The notes beneath the pieces are model-generated. The model had not been told where the DNA came from and did no database searches. It saw only the letters and a program-made list of their open reading frames with translations. A program made the position numbers and the translations under genes. This document shows, in pieces, positions 36,533 to 45,380 of a stretch of 64,000 nucleotides of DNA; within the stretch, counting starts at the first letter, position 1; each line of letters starts with the position of its first letter. The DNA is from Candidatus Accumulibacter sp. ACC003 (GTDB lineage: Bacteria; Pseudomonadota; Gammaproteobacteria; Burkholderiales; Rhodocyclaceae), in NCBI RefSeq assembly GCF_907163085.1, contig NZ_CAJQTX010000007.1, forward strand, positions 124,001 to 188,000. The letters are read 5' to 3'.

Positions 36533-37054
36533 ATGCAGACCAGCTACTCGTCGTCACGCATTCTGTTACCGGTGCGGCCGTGGTTTATCGGCTTCACCTT
36601 GTTGACCGCGCTGCTGCTGAACTTCCTGCCGACTTCGGTGTGGCCCGCCGTGCCCGATTGGCTGGCGCTGCTGATCGTCTTCTGGAGCGTTCGCGAGCCG
36701 CGCCTGGTCGGCATGGGGCTGGCCTTCGTTTTTGGGCTGGTGATGGACGTCGCCGATGCCAGTTTGCTCGGCCAGCACGCGCTCGCCTACGTCCTGGCGG
36801 CGTATGGTGGGGCGGCGCTGTCACGACGGATCCTGTGGTTTCCGCTGGGTCAGCAAGCTTTGCAGGTCTTTCCGCTACTGCTCCTGGTGCAGTTGGTGCA
36901 ACTCGCCGTGTGGGCCGTGGTCGGTGCCGATTTCCCCGGCATGGCGTATCTGCTCGGACCGCTCTTTGCCACTTTGTTGTGGCCTTCGCTTACTTTCCTC
37001 CTCCTGCTACCGCAGCACCAGGCGGTCGATCGTGATGACAACCGGCCGCTCTGA
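36533..37054 (+). CDS. mreD: Rod shape-determining protein MreD
   Basis: A 173-residue polytopic membrane protein of the elongasome, with five or six hydrophobic helices, the N-terminal PWFIGFTLLTALLLNFLP, an LIVFWSVREPRLVGMGLAFV segment and the family's GLVMDVADASLLGQHALAYV signature. It lies between mreC (three-base gap) and mrdA; about 90 bases separate it from mrdA. MreD interacts with MreC and adjusts PBP2 activation. Confidence 0.93.
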   Translation: MQTSYSSSRILLPVRPWFIGFTLLTALLLNFLPTSVWPAVPDWLALLIVFWSVREPRLVGMGLAFVFGLVMDVADASLLGQHALAYVLAAYGGAALSRRILWFPLGQQALQVFPLLLLVQLVQLAVWAVVGADFPGMAYLLGPLFATLLWPSLTFLLLLPQHQAVDRDDNRPL

Positions 37055-37147
37055 ATCGCTTGACGAGCGCGCGGCGCTGGCGCTGCGGCGCCTTCTGCTC
37101 GTCCTGTCGCGGCGCGGCGGCGGGGCACTGTCGCTGGGGGATTGCTC

Positions 37148-39043
37148 TTGGCTGCTAATCAGTCGCCGCTGAACGCTTCGGATAGCGAGCTCCGTCGCTT
37201 TCATTTCCGTGTCGTCCTGGCCGGCGTCGGGGTGGTGTTGGCGCTGGCCTTGCTGGGCACCCGATTTTTCTATCTGCAGGTCGTTCAGCACGACTATTAC
37301 ACGACGCGCGCCGAGGACAATCGCATTTCGGTGGTGCCGATCGTTCCCAATCGCGGCGTCATCGTCGACCGGGACGGCACCGTGCTGGCGCGCAATTACT
37401 CGGCGTTCACGCTGGAAATCACGCCGTCGAAGGTGGACGACCTGGAGGCGACGATCGACGGGCTCGGCCAGTTGATCGAAGTCCTGCCCAAGGACCGCCG
37501 GCGTTTTCGCAAGTTGCTCGACGAAAGCAAGAACTTCGAAAGCATCCCGATTCGCACCCGCTTGAGCGAGGAAGAAGTGGCGAAATTTGCCGCCAATCGC
37601 TATCTTTTCCCGGGCGTCGAAGTCAAGGCGCGACTGTTTCGTCAGTATCCGCTGGGTCCGATCGCTTCGCACGCCATTGGCTACATCAATCGCATCAACA
37701 AGCGCGATCTGGAAATGATCGAGGAAAGCGAGCAGGCGGCGAACTACAAGGGCACCGACCACATCGGCAAGACCGGCATCGAGCAGAAGTACGAATTCGC
37801 TTTGCACGGCGAAACCGGCTACGAGCAGGTCGAGATCGATGCCGGTGGGCGAGCCATTCGCAGTCTGTCGCACACCCCACCGGTCCAGGGCAGCAGGCTG
37901 ACGCTGACGCTGGACATCAAGTTGCAGGAAATGGCCGAGAAAGCTTTTGGCGATCGTCGTGGGGCGCTGGTGGCGATCGAGCCGGCGACCGGCGGCATCC
38001 TCGCAATGGTCTCCAATCCGTCTTTCGATCCGAACTTGTTCATTGACGGCATTCGCAGTGATGACTGGGATCTGCTCAACAATTCGCCTGACCGGCCGAT
38101 GCTCAACCGGGCGCTCAACGGGACCTATCCCCCGGGTTCGACGTTCAAGCCGTTCATGGCCCTGGCGGCGCTGGAAACCGGCAAGCGGACGCCCGGCCAG
38201 ACCATTTCTGACCCCGGATTTTTCAATTTTGCCGGCCACCAGTTTCGTGACGACAAGAAAGGTGGTCACGGCACGGTCGACATGTACAAGTCGATCGTCC
38301 AGTCCTGCGATACCTACTACTACATGCTGGCCAACGACATGGGCATAGACGCCATCGCGCGCTTCATGGGCCAGCTCGGTTTTGGCCAGAAGACCGGCGT
38401 CGACCTCGAGGGTGAATCGGAAGGCGTGCTGCCGTCGCCGGAGTGGAAGAAGCGTCGTTTCAGGCGGCCCGAGCAGCAGAAATGGTTCGCCGGCGAGACG
38501 ATCTCGATCGGCATCGGCCAGGGTTACAATTCGTACACGCCGATCCAGCTGGCGCAGGCAACGGCGACCGTGGCCAATAACGGCGTGATGTTCCGACCGC
38601 ACCTGGTCAAGTACATCACCGATAGCCGGACCGGCGAGCAGACGATGATCGAGCGCGAGCCCTTGCGCCGTTTGCCGTGGAAACCGCAGCATGTCGAAAC
38701 CATCAAGAACGCGATGATTGGCGTCAATACCCAGGGCACCGGCGCGCGCGCGTTCGCCGGTGCGGGCTATACTTCCGGCGGCAAGACCGGGACGGCGCAG
38801 GTGTTCAGCCTCAAGGGCGGCGATTACAAGTCGTCCAGGCTCAAGGAGCATCTCCGTGACCATGCCTTGTTTATCGCTTTCGCGCCGGCAGAGCAGCCGA
38901 AGATTGCCGTCGCGGTGGTCGTCGAAAACGGCGGCTTCGGGGCCCAGTCGGCTGCCCCGATCGCCCGCATGGTTTTCGATTACTACCTGCTTGGCAAGTT
39001 GCCGCAAGGCGCCGCCAAGGAAGACGATGTCGAGGAGGACTAG
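37148..39043 (+). CDS. mrdA: Penicillin-binding protein 2
   Basis: PBP2 is the elongation-specific transpeptidase that crosslinks lateral wall peptidoglycan with its partner RodA. After one membrane helix (VVLAGVGVVLALALLGTRFF) come the PBP dimerisation domain (EDNRISVVPIVPNRGVIVDR) and the transpeptidase domain with all active motifs: S331-T-F-K in PPGSTFKPF, the SxD-type QSCDTYYYML, and SGGKTGTAQ. TTG 37148 is the probable start, six bases after GGGGGA; TTG 37142 is directly behind that sequence and less likely. About 631 residues, normal. rodA follows after three bases. Confidence 0.96.
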   Translation: MAANQSPLNASDSELRRFHFRVVLAGVGVVLALALLGTRFFYLQVVQHDYYTTRAEDNRISVVPIVPNRGVIVDRDGTVLARNYSAFTLEITPSKVDDLEATIDGLGQLIEVLPKDRRRFRKLLDESKNFESIPIRTRLSEEEVAKFAANRYLFPGVEVKARLFRQYPLGPIASHAIGYINRINKRDLEMIEESEQAANYKGTDHIGKTGIEQKYEFALHGETGYEQVEIDAGGRAIRSLSHTPPVQGSRLTLTLDIKLQEMAEKAFGDRRGALVAIEPATGGILAMVSNPSFDPNLFIDGIRSDDWDLLNNSPDRPMLNRALNGTYPPGSTFKPFMALAALETGKRTPGQTISDPGFFNFAGHQFRDDKKGGHGTVDMYKSIVQSCDTYYYMLANDMGIDAIARFMGQLGFGQKTGVDLEGESEGVLPSPEWKKRRFRRPEQQKWFAGETISIGIGQGYNSYTPIQLAQATATVANNGVMFRPHLVKYITDSRTGEQTMIEREPLRRLPWKPQHVETIKNAMIGVNTQGTGARAFAGAGYTSGGKTGTAQVFSLKGGDYKSSRLKEHLRDHALFIAFAPAEQPKIAVAVVVENGGFGAQSAAPIARMVFDYYLLGKLPQGAAKEDDVEED

Positions 39044-39046
39044 CTG

Positions 39047-40153
39047 ATGTTGCAGCAGTTCCTGGCGCGCCTGTGGTCGCGTCTGGTCGCGCATGTCGAC
39101 GTGCCGCTGTTGCTGATCACCCTGACGATCATGGCGATCGGTTTGACAACGGTCTTCAGCGCCACCTACGACGACGACAACCGGCTGCTGGCACAAACGC
39201 TGAACATGGCCGTCGGGCTCATCGCGATGTGGGCAGTGGCGCAGTTGCCACCACAAAAACTGATGCGTTTCGGCGTCCCGCTCTACGTCCTTGGCCTGCT
39301 GTTGTTGATTCTGGTTTTCTTCTTCGGGATCAAGGTCAATGGCGCCAGGCGCTGGTTGTCGCTGGGGTTTACGCGGGTGCAACCGGCAGAACTGCTCAAG
39401 ATTGCCGTGCCGTTGATGCTCGCCTGCTACTTTCACAAGCACGAAGCGCTGCTCAAGTTTCGTCATTACGTCATCGCCTGTCTGCTGCTGCTACTGCCGT
39501 TCGCGCTGATCGCCAAGCAGCCGGACCTTGGAACGGCGATTCTCGTTGGCGCCGCCGGCTTTTACGTGATCTTCTTTGCCGGTTTGTCGTGGTGGGTGAT
39601 CGGCGGCCTGTTGGCCGTCGCCGCCGGCGCCACTCCTTTTGCGTGGACGATGCTGCATGACTACCAGCGGAAGCGCATCCTGACCTTGATCGACCCGACT
39701 ACCGATCCACTCGGCTCGGGTTATCACATTATCCAGTCGACCATCGCCATTGGCTCGGGGGGGAGCTTTGGCAAGGGCTGGCTGGCCGGCACGCAGACGC
39801 ACCTGGAGTTCATTCCCGAGCGCCACACCGACTTCATCCTGGCCGTCTTTTCGGAGGAGCGCGGCTTGCTGGGCAACGGCATTCTGTTGCTGCTCTACCT
39901 GTTGCTGGTTGGTCGCGGGCTGATGATCGCCGCCAAGGCGTCGACGGTTTTTGCGCGAGTGATGGCCGGGTCGGTGTCGCTGAGCCTATTCACCTATGTT
40001 TTTGTCAACATGGGGATGGTCAGCGGGGTGCTGCCCGTGGTCGGTGTACCACTGCCGTTCATGAGTTATGGCGGCACCGCGCTGGTGACGCTGTCGGTTG
40101 GTATCGGCATTCTGATGAGCATCCACTCGCACCGCATGCTGGTCAGGACATGA
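39047..40153 (+). CDS. rodA: Peptidoglycan glycosyltransferase RodA
   Basis: RodA is the SEDS-family polymerase that builds glycan strands in the elongasome. The 368-residue protein has about ten membrane helices and the family landmarks: VFSATYDDDNRLLAQTLNM, GARRWLSLGFTRVQPAELLK, KQPDLGTAILVG with the conserved Asp, FIPERHTDFILAVFSEERG and the C-terminal GVPLPFMSYGGTALVT. It sits between mrdA (three-base gap) and rlpA (four-base overlap, ATGA). Confidence 0.97.
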   Translation: MLQQFLARLWSRLVAHVDVPLLLITLTIMAIGLTTVFSATYDDDNRLLAQTLNMAVGLIAMWAVAQLPPQKLMRFGVPLYVLGLLLLILVFFFGIKVNGARRWLSLGFTRVQPAELLKIAVPLMLACYFHKHEALLKFRHYVIACLLLLLPFALIAKQPDLGTAILVGAAGFYVIFFAGLSWWVIGGLLAVAAGATPFAWTMLHDYQRKRILTLIDPTTDPLGSGYHIIQSTIAIGSGGSFGKGWLAGTQTHLEFIPERHTDFILAVFSEERGLLGNGILLLLYLLLVGRGLMIAAKASTVFARVMAGSVSLSLFTYVFVNMGMVSGVLPVVGVPLPFMSYGGTALVTLSVGIGILMSIHSHRMLVRT

Positions 40154-41253
40154 CGCGCACGAACTCGGGATTTGGCGTGCGCGTGGGCCGCTCTGTGCTC
40201 TGCTTGTCGGCCCTGGCGGTGCTGCTTGCCGGTTGTGGCGGCCAGCCGTCACGATCAACGACTGGCGAGCAGGCATCTGGCAAGATGGCGCGCAAGTCGG
40301 GGGTAGTACAGAAGCGCGGCGGCGGCTATTACAAGGACGATGGCCCGGGCGATCAGATTCCCGACAATCTCGATGAGATTCCCGACGCGCAGCCGCAGTT
40401 GGAGCCCTTGCATCGCTTCGCCAACCGGCCGTACGTCGTCCTCGGCAAATCTTATCAGCCGAATACCGACCTGGCACCGTACCGGCAGCAGGGCGTTGCC
40501 AGTTGGTACGGGAAGAAGTTTCACGGACAGAAGACGTCGATCGGCGAGCGCTACGACATGTTCTCGATGACCGCTGCGCACCCGACGCTGGCGATCCCCT
40601 CGTATGCGCGAGTGACCAATCTCCGCAACGGCAAATCGGTGGTCGTACGGGTCATCGATCGTGGCCCCTTCCACGCTGACCGGATCATCGATCTGTCGTA
40701 CGTCGCCGCCTATCGGCTGGGCTACGTGGACGACGGCAGTGCGCAGGTGCAGGTCGAGTCGATTTTGCCGGACGAGGTGACGGCGATGAGCTACGCGCAG
40801 GTGATGCCGGCGGCACGTCCGGGGAATGCGCTGCCGGCTGGCGGCCGTGACCAGATCGAAGTGCTGGCGGCAAACCTGGGCCTGGAATTGGCGTCAGTGG
40901 GGTCAGTGCCGTCAGTGGCGTCGTCAGCGCTGCCGGAATCCTCGCCGCCGCCGACACCGCCAACGGCTCTCTCGCCGGCCGTGGTATCGACCGCTACGGC
41001 AGCAGCTGCGTCGCCGCCGGCGCACGGTGTCTTCCTGCAGCTGGGCGCCTTTGCCAGCGCCGACAACGCCGAGAGTTTGCGTTTGCACCTGACGCGTGAA
41101 CTCGATTGGCTCAGCGAGGGGGTTGTGATCAATGCCGGCGGTGGCATGCATCGCGTGCACATGGGCCCCTATCGCAACCGTGCCGATGCCGAAGCAATCG
41201 CCGAGAAGATTCGGCTGGCGCTGGGTTACAAGCCGACTTTCGTCAGCCGCTGA
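40150..41253 (+). CDS. rlpA: Septal ring lytic transglycosylase RlpA (lipoprotein)
   Basis: RlpA is an outer-membrane lipoprotein; some homologues cleave denuded glycan strands at the septum. The 367-residue protein has a lipobox (ALAVLLAGC, Cys29), a double-psi beta-barrel about residues 115-195 (QGVASWYGKKFHGQKTS, GERYDMFSMTAAHPTLAIPS, RVIDRGPFHADRIIDLS with the catalytic Asp), a proline/serine linker, and a C-terminal SPOR domain (about 290-367, FLQLGAFASADNAES) that binds denuded glycans. It overlaps rodA by four bases and ends head-on against the next gene, with stop codons touching (TGATCA). Confidence 0.93.
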   Translation: MTRTNSGFGVRVGRSVLCLSALAVLLAGCGGQPSRSTTGEQASGKMARKSGVVQKRGGGYYKDDGPGDQIPDNLDEIPDAQPQLEPLHRFANRPYVVLGKSYQPNTDLAPYRQQGVASWYGKKFHGQKTSIGERYDMFSMTAAHPTLAIPSYARVTNLRNGKSVVVRVIDRGPFHADRIIDLSYVAAYRLGYVDDGSAQVQVESILPDEVTAMSYAQVMPAARPGNALPAGGRDQIEVLAANLGLELASVGSVPSVASSALPESSPPPTPPTALSPAVVSTATAAAASPPAHGVFLQLGAFASADNAESLRLHLTRELDWLSEGVVINAGGGMHRVHMGPYRNRADAEAIAEKIRLALGYKPTFVSR

Positions 41254-42174
41254 TCAGTGGTCGTCAGACGTCGGCGCCAGCGCTCGGAATACGCCATGGA
41301 CGACCTTCTTGCCTTTTTCCAGCTGCACCTCCTGGCCGACGATTTCCACGGGAACGATCGTGCCGTCGAGCTTGACGACGGTGCTGCGGAGCGCTTCGCT
41401 GGTGTCGGTCTTGATCAGCGTCAGCAACTGGCCAATGTCCAGGCGGTCGTCGGCGCTGTGAAGCTCGCTTTGTAGTACGCCGAGAAGCTGCTGCAGCTGT
41501 CGTCCGAACAGCCGTTCGGCCTGCGGATTGGCGTCGAGAACGAGCCCGGTGCGAGCATCGGCAATCAGGATCGCGTCGCGGCCGCCGGCGAACAGTGCCT
41601 GCCGCAGGCTGTTGGCATCGCGCAGTTCTTCCTCGAGCTGGTGCAACTGGTTTTGCAGCAGCGCCAGGCTGACCAGGTTGGCGACCGAATTCGCGAACAG
41701 TCGTTGCACCGAAGACCAGGCCGAGTGCGGCCCGACGCGTTCGATGCAGAGCACCCCCTGCAGTTCGCCATTGACGTGGATCGGCGAGTTGATGACCGCG
41801 CTGATGCCGTTCATCAGCAGGTAGTCCTCGGTGAAGGCCCGCGTCGTTGGGTGCTGCATGGCATCGTCGGCGACGATCGCCTCGCCGCGCTCGAGCGCCC
41901 GGAAGTATTCCGGGTAGCGGGCGGCGTCGAGGGTCGTTCCGAGGCTGTGCCGATTGCGCGATAACTCGTAGAGATCGATGCATTCGAGACTCGCGCGCTG
42001 CGCCGTGAAGCCCCACAGACTGACCCGTTCGATGTCGAGCGAGCGCCCCGTTGCGGCGGTCAGATGGCGCAGGGTGTCATCCAGGCTATGGCTGGAAAAC
42101 CCCAATCTTGACAGCTGCGCAAAGGCAGCTTGCAGGTCGAGTGAGCTTGGACGTGGTCGAAAGGGTGGCAACAT
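41254..42174 (-). CDS. GAF-PAS sensor protein without output domain
   Basis: A 306-residue cytoplasmic protein with an N-terminal GAF domain (about residues 15-175; LSLDIERVSLWGF-like sequence, AVINSPIHVNGELQGVLCIE) and a PAS domain (about 195-300; DAILIADARTGLVLDANPQA, ERLFGRQLQQLLGV, KLDGTIVPVEIVGQEV). A short helix (QNQLHQLEEELRDANSLRQ) links them. There is no kinase, GGDEF, EAL or DNA-binding domain, and no two-component gene beside it, so it probably signals through a partner encoded elsewhere. The start at 42174 gives the first plausible domain boundary, but the ribosome site is poor; ATG 42231 is an alternative. Confidence 0.82.
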   Translation of the reverse strand: MLPPFRPRPSSLDLQAAFAQLSRLGFSSHSLDDTLRHLTAATGRSLDIERVSLWGFTAQRASLECIDLYELSRNRHSLGTTLDAARYPEYFRALERGEAIVADDAMQHPTTRAFTEDYLLMNGISAVINSPIHVNGELQGVLCIERVGPHSAWSSVQRLFANSVANLVSLALLQNQLHQLEEELRDANSLRQALFAGGRDAILIADARTGLVLDANPQAERLFGRQLQQLLGVLQSELHSADDRLDIGQLLTLIKTDTSEALRSTVVKLDGTIVPVEIVGQEVQLEKGKKVVHGVFRALAPTSDDH

Positions 42175-42337
42175 GGGGGTCCAGTAAAGCCCACATGCGC
42201 GTGGGCCGGCAGGCCGGGGAACAGCGCCCATGCTACGTGTCGCTCGGTGGTAGCCGCTGTGCATTTTGTCACGGAGAGTGGCAATTCCAGGCCTGGCCTG
42301 GTGCCAAATCCGTGCAGGCCAGAGCGGGCAGGCTTGT

Positions 42338-42343
42338 TATAAT
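42338..42343 (+). promoter_or_regulatory. Candidate -10 box for dacC
   Basis: TATAAT within TTGTTATAATCCGGC, 25 bases before the ATG. No good -35 is visible at the proper distance. The transcript leader would be under 20 bases. Confidence 0.4.
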
Positions 42344-42367
42344 CCGGCTTTTGCCAAGAAACCCGTC

Positions 42368-43501
42368 ATGCTCAAGCTTCGATCCCTCATTCTTGTATTG
42401 CTCTGTCTTCCGTTTCTCGCGACGGCTCAATCCTTGCCGACGCCGCCCTCGCTGGCTGCCAAGTCCTGGCTCCTTCTGGACATGACCGCCGGCCAGGAGC
42501 TGGCCGCGCAGGCGCCCGATGAGCGTCTTGAACCGGCGTCGCTGACCAAGTTGATGACCGCCTATCTGACTTTTTCGGCACTCAAACAGGGCACCATCAA
42601 ACTCGACCAGGAAGTGCTGATCTCGCGCAAGGCCTGGAAGACCGGCGGTTCCAGGATGTTCATCCAGGTCAACAGCGAGGTCAAGGTCGACGATCTGATC
42701 AAGGGGATGATCGTCCAGTCGGGTAACGACGCCTGCGTGGCGCTGTCCGAAGCGATCGCCGGCGACGAGGAAAACTTCGCGCAAATGATGAACCGTGAGG
42801 CGCAGCGTTTGGGCATGAAGGGTTCGCATTTCCGCAATTCGAACGGTCTGCCCGACGCCGACCACTACACGACGGCGCGCGACCTGGCGACCCTCGCCAG
42901 TGCCTTGATTCGCGACTTCCCGGAGGAGTACGCGAAGTATTACTCGATGAAGGAATTCCGCTACAACGACATCACGCAGCCGAACCGCAATCGGCTGCTG
43001 TGGATCGATCCGACCGTCGATGGCCTGAAGACCGGCTACACTGACGCGGCAGGCTATTGCCTGGTGTCGTCGGCGAAGCGCGGTCCGCGCCGTTTGCTGT
43101 CGGTGGTGCTCGGCGCCAAGTCGCCCAATACGCGGATCCAGGAATCCCTGAAGCTGCTTAACTATGGCTTTCAGTTCTACGATGGCGTGCAGCTCTATGC
43201 CAAGAACGACCCGGTATCGAGCCTGAAGGTCTGGAAGGGTCAAGAGAGCACGGTCAAGATCGGTTTCCCCGAGGACCTGGTGGTCGTCGTTGCCAAGGGC
43301 TTCGGGCCGAAAATCAAGACCGAACTGGTCTCTGAGCAGCCTCTGCTGGCGCCGGTGGCGCTGGGGCAGAAGCTGGCCACGCTGAAGGTCAGCGTGGACG
43401 GCAAACCCTACGCTGACTATCCGGTAGTGGCGCTCGAAGCCGTGCCGGCGGCGGGGATCCTGGGCCGGGCCATGGACACCGTCCGGATGTGGTTCAACTA
43501 G
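42368..43501 (+). CDS. dacC: D-alanyl-D-alanine carboxypeptidase (PBP5/6 family)
   Basis: This periplasmic enzyme trims the terminal D-Ala from peptidoglycan stem peptides. The 377-residue protein has a signal peptide (LRSLILVLLCLPFLATAQS), the three serine penicillin-recognising motifs S58-L-T-K61 (EPASLTKLM), S118-G-N120 (QSGNDACVA) and K221-T-G (GLKTGYTDAAG), the PBP5-type C-terminal beta domain and an amphipathic anchor (GILGRAMDTVRMWF). It heads a run with a D-amino acid transaminase, ybeD and lipBA, a common betaproteobacterial order. dacA would be an equally fair name. Confidence 0.95.
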   Translation: MLKLRSLILVLLCLPFLATAQSLPTPPSLAAKSWLLLDMTAGQELAAQAPDERLEPASLTKLMTAYLTFSALKQGTIKLDQEVLISRKAWKTGGSRMFIQVNSEVKVDDLIKGMIVQSGNDACVALSEAIAGDEENFAQMMNREAQRLGMKGSHFRNSNGLPDADHYTTARDLATLASALIRDFPEEYAKYYSMKEFRYNDITQPNRNRLLWIDPTVDGLKTGYTDAAGYCLVSSAKRGPRRLLSVVLGAKSPNTRIQESLKLLNYGFQFYDGVQLYAKNDPVSSLKVWKGQESTVKIGFPEDLVVVVAKGFGPKIKTELVSEQPLLAPVALGQKLATLKVSVDGKPYADYPVVALEAVPAAGILGRAMDTVRMWFN

Positions 43502-43507
43502 GCGGCG

Positions 43508-43546
43508 CATTCGCCATTCGCCATTCGTCCGATTGTCCGATTGTCC
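43508..43546 (+). repeat. Short tandem repeats between dacC and dat
   Basis: CATTCGC, CATTCGC, CATTCGT is followed by two copies of GATTGTCC. They fill most of the 73-base gap and may be slippage-prone. No function is evident. Confidence 0.6.
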
Positions 43547-43574
43547 GGCGGCGTCGCCACGTGAGGAATTGCCA

Positions 43575-44435
43575 ATGACCGCCTACCTGAACGGCCAGTT
43601 CCTGCCGCTCGACGAGGCCAGGATCTCGCCGCTGGATCGAGGATTCCTTTTCGCCGACGGCGCCTACGAAGTCGTTCCGGTGTATCAGCGCCGGCCTTTT
43701 CTCGTCGAAGCGCACCTGCAACGTCTGCAGCGCACGCTCGATGGCATCGGGTTGCCCAACCCGCACACTTTCGCCGTCTGGCGCGAACTGCTGCAGCGCG
43801 TGCTCGCCGATAGCGCGTTCGACGATCAGGCGCTATACCTGCAAGTGACCCGCGGTGCCGATAGCAAGCGCGAGCACGCCTTTCCGAGCGCCGTCGCGCC
43901 GACGGTATTCATCTGCTCGCACGCGCTGGTGTCACCGTCGGCGGCGCAGCGCGAGCTCGGCGTCGCAGCGCTGAGTGTGGCCGACAGCCGTTGGCTGCAT
44001 TGCGACCTGAAGACCGTTGCGCTGTTGGCCAATGTTCTGCTACGGCAGCAGGCGGTTGCTGTCGGCTGCGCCGAAGCGATCATGCTTCGTGACGGGTTGC
44101 TGACCGAGGGAGCGTCTTCCAATGTCTTCCTGGTCAGCGACGGAGTACTGCTGACGCCGCCGGCGGACCAACGCATACTGGCCGGCATCAGCCGCCAGCT
44201 GGTGCTCGAACTGGCGGACCGGAACGGCGTGCCGTGCGAGATTCGCGACGTTTCGGAGGCCGAAATGCGCAGCGCCGACGAGCTATGGCTGACTTCGTCG
44301 ACCCGCGAAGTGCTGCCGGTCAGCACGCTCGACGGCCAAGCGGTCGGTAGCGGCGTTCCCGGTCCGCTGGGACGGCAGATGGCCGCCTGGTACCGCGCCT
44401 ATCGCGAGCAGGCGACGAGGCGCGTCGATGTCTGA
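43575..44435 (+). CDS. dat: D-amino acid aminotransferase (class IV)
   Basis: A PLP-dependent class IV transaminase, most like D-alanine/D-amino acid aminotransferases, which interconvert D-Ala and D-Glu for the cell wall. The 286-residue protein shows ARISPLDRGFLFADGAYEV near the N-terminus, the PLP Lys in LHCDLKTVALLANVL, a family-wide EAIMLRDGLLTEGASSNVFLV stretch, and LTSSTREVLPVSTLDG near the end. Branched-chain transaminase and aminodeoxychorismate lyase are relatives, but the HCDLKT context favours D-amino acid specificity. ATG 43575 has GAGGAA seven bases upstream. Next to dacC the two would link D-Ala release and reuse. Confidence 0.88.
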   Translation: MTAYLNGQFLPLDEARISPLDRGFLFADGAYEVVPVYQRRPFLVEAHLQRLQRTLDGIGLPNPHTFAVWRELLQRVLADSAFDDQALYLQVTRGADSKREHAFPSAVAPTVFICSHALVSPSAAQRELGVAALSVADSRWLHCDLKTVALLANVLLRQQAVAVGCAEAIMLRDGLLTEGASSNVFLVSDGVLLTPPADQRILAGISRQLVLELADRNGVPCEIRDVSEAEMRSADELWLTSSTREVLPVSTLDGQAVGSGVPGPLGRQMAAWYRAYREQATRRVDV

Positions 44436-44697
44436 AGAGCAAGACACGCTGTTCGAGTTCCCGTGCGAATTCCCGCTCAAGATCATGGGTCAGGCCAACG
44501 CCTCGCTGGCGCAGGCGGTCGTCGAGGTAGTGCTGCGGCACGCTGCGGACTTCGACGCGGCAACCATGGAAATGCGTGCTTCGAGCGGTGGCAAGTACGT
44601 CAGCCTGACCTGCACCATCAACGCCACCAGTAAAGCGCAACTCAATGCGCTGTACCGGGAACTGAGCGGCCATCCGCTGGTCAAGATCGTTCTGTGA
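44428..44697 (+). CDS. ybeD: YbeD/DUF493 family regulator-like protein
   Basis: An 89-residue ferredoxin-like-fold protein of the YbeD (DUF493) family: [15 protein letters not shown], then [20 protein letters not shown] and [15 protein letters not shown]. The fold resembles ACT regulatory domains. It overlaps the transaminase gene by eight bases and lipB by four, matching the dacA-ybeD-lipB order known in enterics. Its function is unproven; a regulatory role in lipoate metabolism or allostery has been proposed from position. Confidence 0.92.
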   Translation: MSEEQDTLFEFPCEFPLKIMGQANASLAQAVVEVVLRHAADFDAATMEMRASSGGKYVSLTCTINATSKAQLNALYRELSGHPLVKIVL

Positions 44698-45380
44698 CGG
44701 ACGAACGGCGGCCTGCCGGCGTCGGCCTCGATGGTCAGGCGCTGTCCTTGGTGCCAGCGACGCTCCTGCCGCCGCTGGTCCGTCAGCTGGGGCGCACCGA
44801 CTACCAGCAGACCTGGCGCGAAATGATCGACTTTACGGCCGCACGCGGCGATCAGACCCGCGACGAATTGTGGTGCTGCGAGCATTGGCCGGTGCTGACC
44901 CTGGGTCAGGCCGGCAAGCCGGAGCACTTGTTGGCCGACCTCGGCATCCCGCTGGTGAAAAGCGATCGGGGCGGCCAGATTACCTACCACGGTCCCGGCC
45001 AGGTCGTGATCTACGTGCTCCTCGACCTCGCTCGCCGGCGCTTGAAAGTTCGCGAACTGGTGTCGGCCATCGAGCAGGCGGTGATCGACCTGCTGGCCGG
45101 CCACGGCGTCGGCGCCGAGCGTCACGGCGGTGCGCCGGGGGTCTACGTTGGGCCGGCCAAGGTCGCCGCACTTGGCCTGCGCGTCCGCAAGAGTTGCAGT
45201 TATCACGGCGTCAGCCTCAACGTCGATATGGATCTGTCGCCTTTTGCGGCGATTAATCCTTGCGGCTACCCGGGGCTGCCGGTCACCCAGACCAGCGACC
45301 TCGGCGTCGCGCTGACGCCGGCGGAAGCGGCGACGGCATTGGCCAGCCATCTCGCAGCACAACTGGAGCGCAAGCAATGA
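44694..45380 (+). CDS. lipB: Octanoyl-[ACP]:protein N-octanoyltransferase
   Basis: LipB moves octanoate from acyl carrier protein to the lipoyl domains of 2-oxoacid dehydrogenases and glycine cleavage H protein. The 228-residue protein has the thioester Cys190 (INPCGYPGL) and the partner Lys156 ([13 protein letters not shown]), plus [20 protein letters not shown] and [14 protein letters not shown]. It starts with GTG overlapping the ybeD stop (GTGA). An N-terminal extension of about 30 residues precedes the conserved [10 protein letters not shown]. Confidence 0.96.
   Translation: MTDERRPAGVGLDGQALSLVPATLLPPLVRQLGRTDYQQTWREMIDFTAARGDQTRDELWCCEHWPVLTLGQAGKPEHLLADLGIPLVKSDRGGQITYHGPGQVVIYVLLDLARRRLKVRELVSAIEQAVIDLLAGHGVGAERHGGAPGVYVGPAKVAALGLRVRKSCSYHGVSLNVDMDLSPFAAINPCGYPGLPVTQTSDLGVALTPAEAATALASHLAAQLERKQ

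Noticed and set aside
36756-37172. Frame running from mreD into mrdA as a frameshifted or fused gene
   Set aside because: It has no family similarity; mreD ends normally at 37054 and PBP2 has a proper membrane helix and start region of its own.
37007-39466. Antisense open frame of over 800 codons opposite mrdA
   Set aside because: Shadow of the PBP2 gene; low-complexity His/Gln/Arg composition and no motifs.
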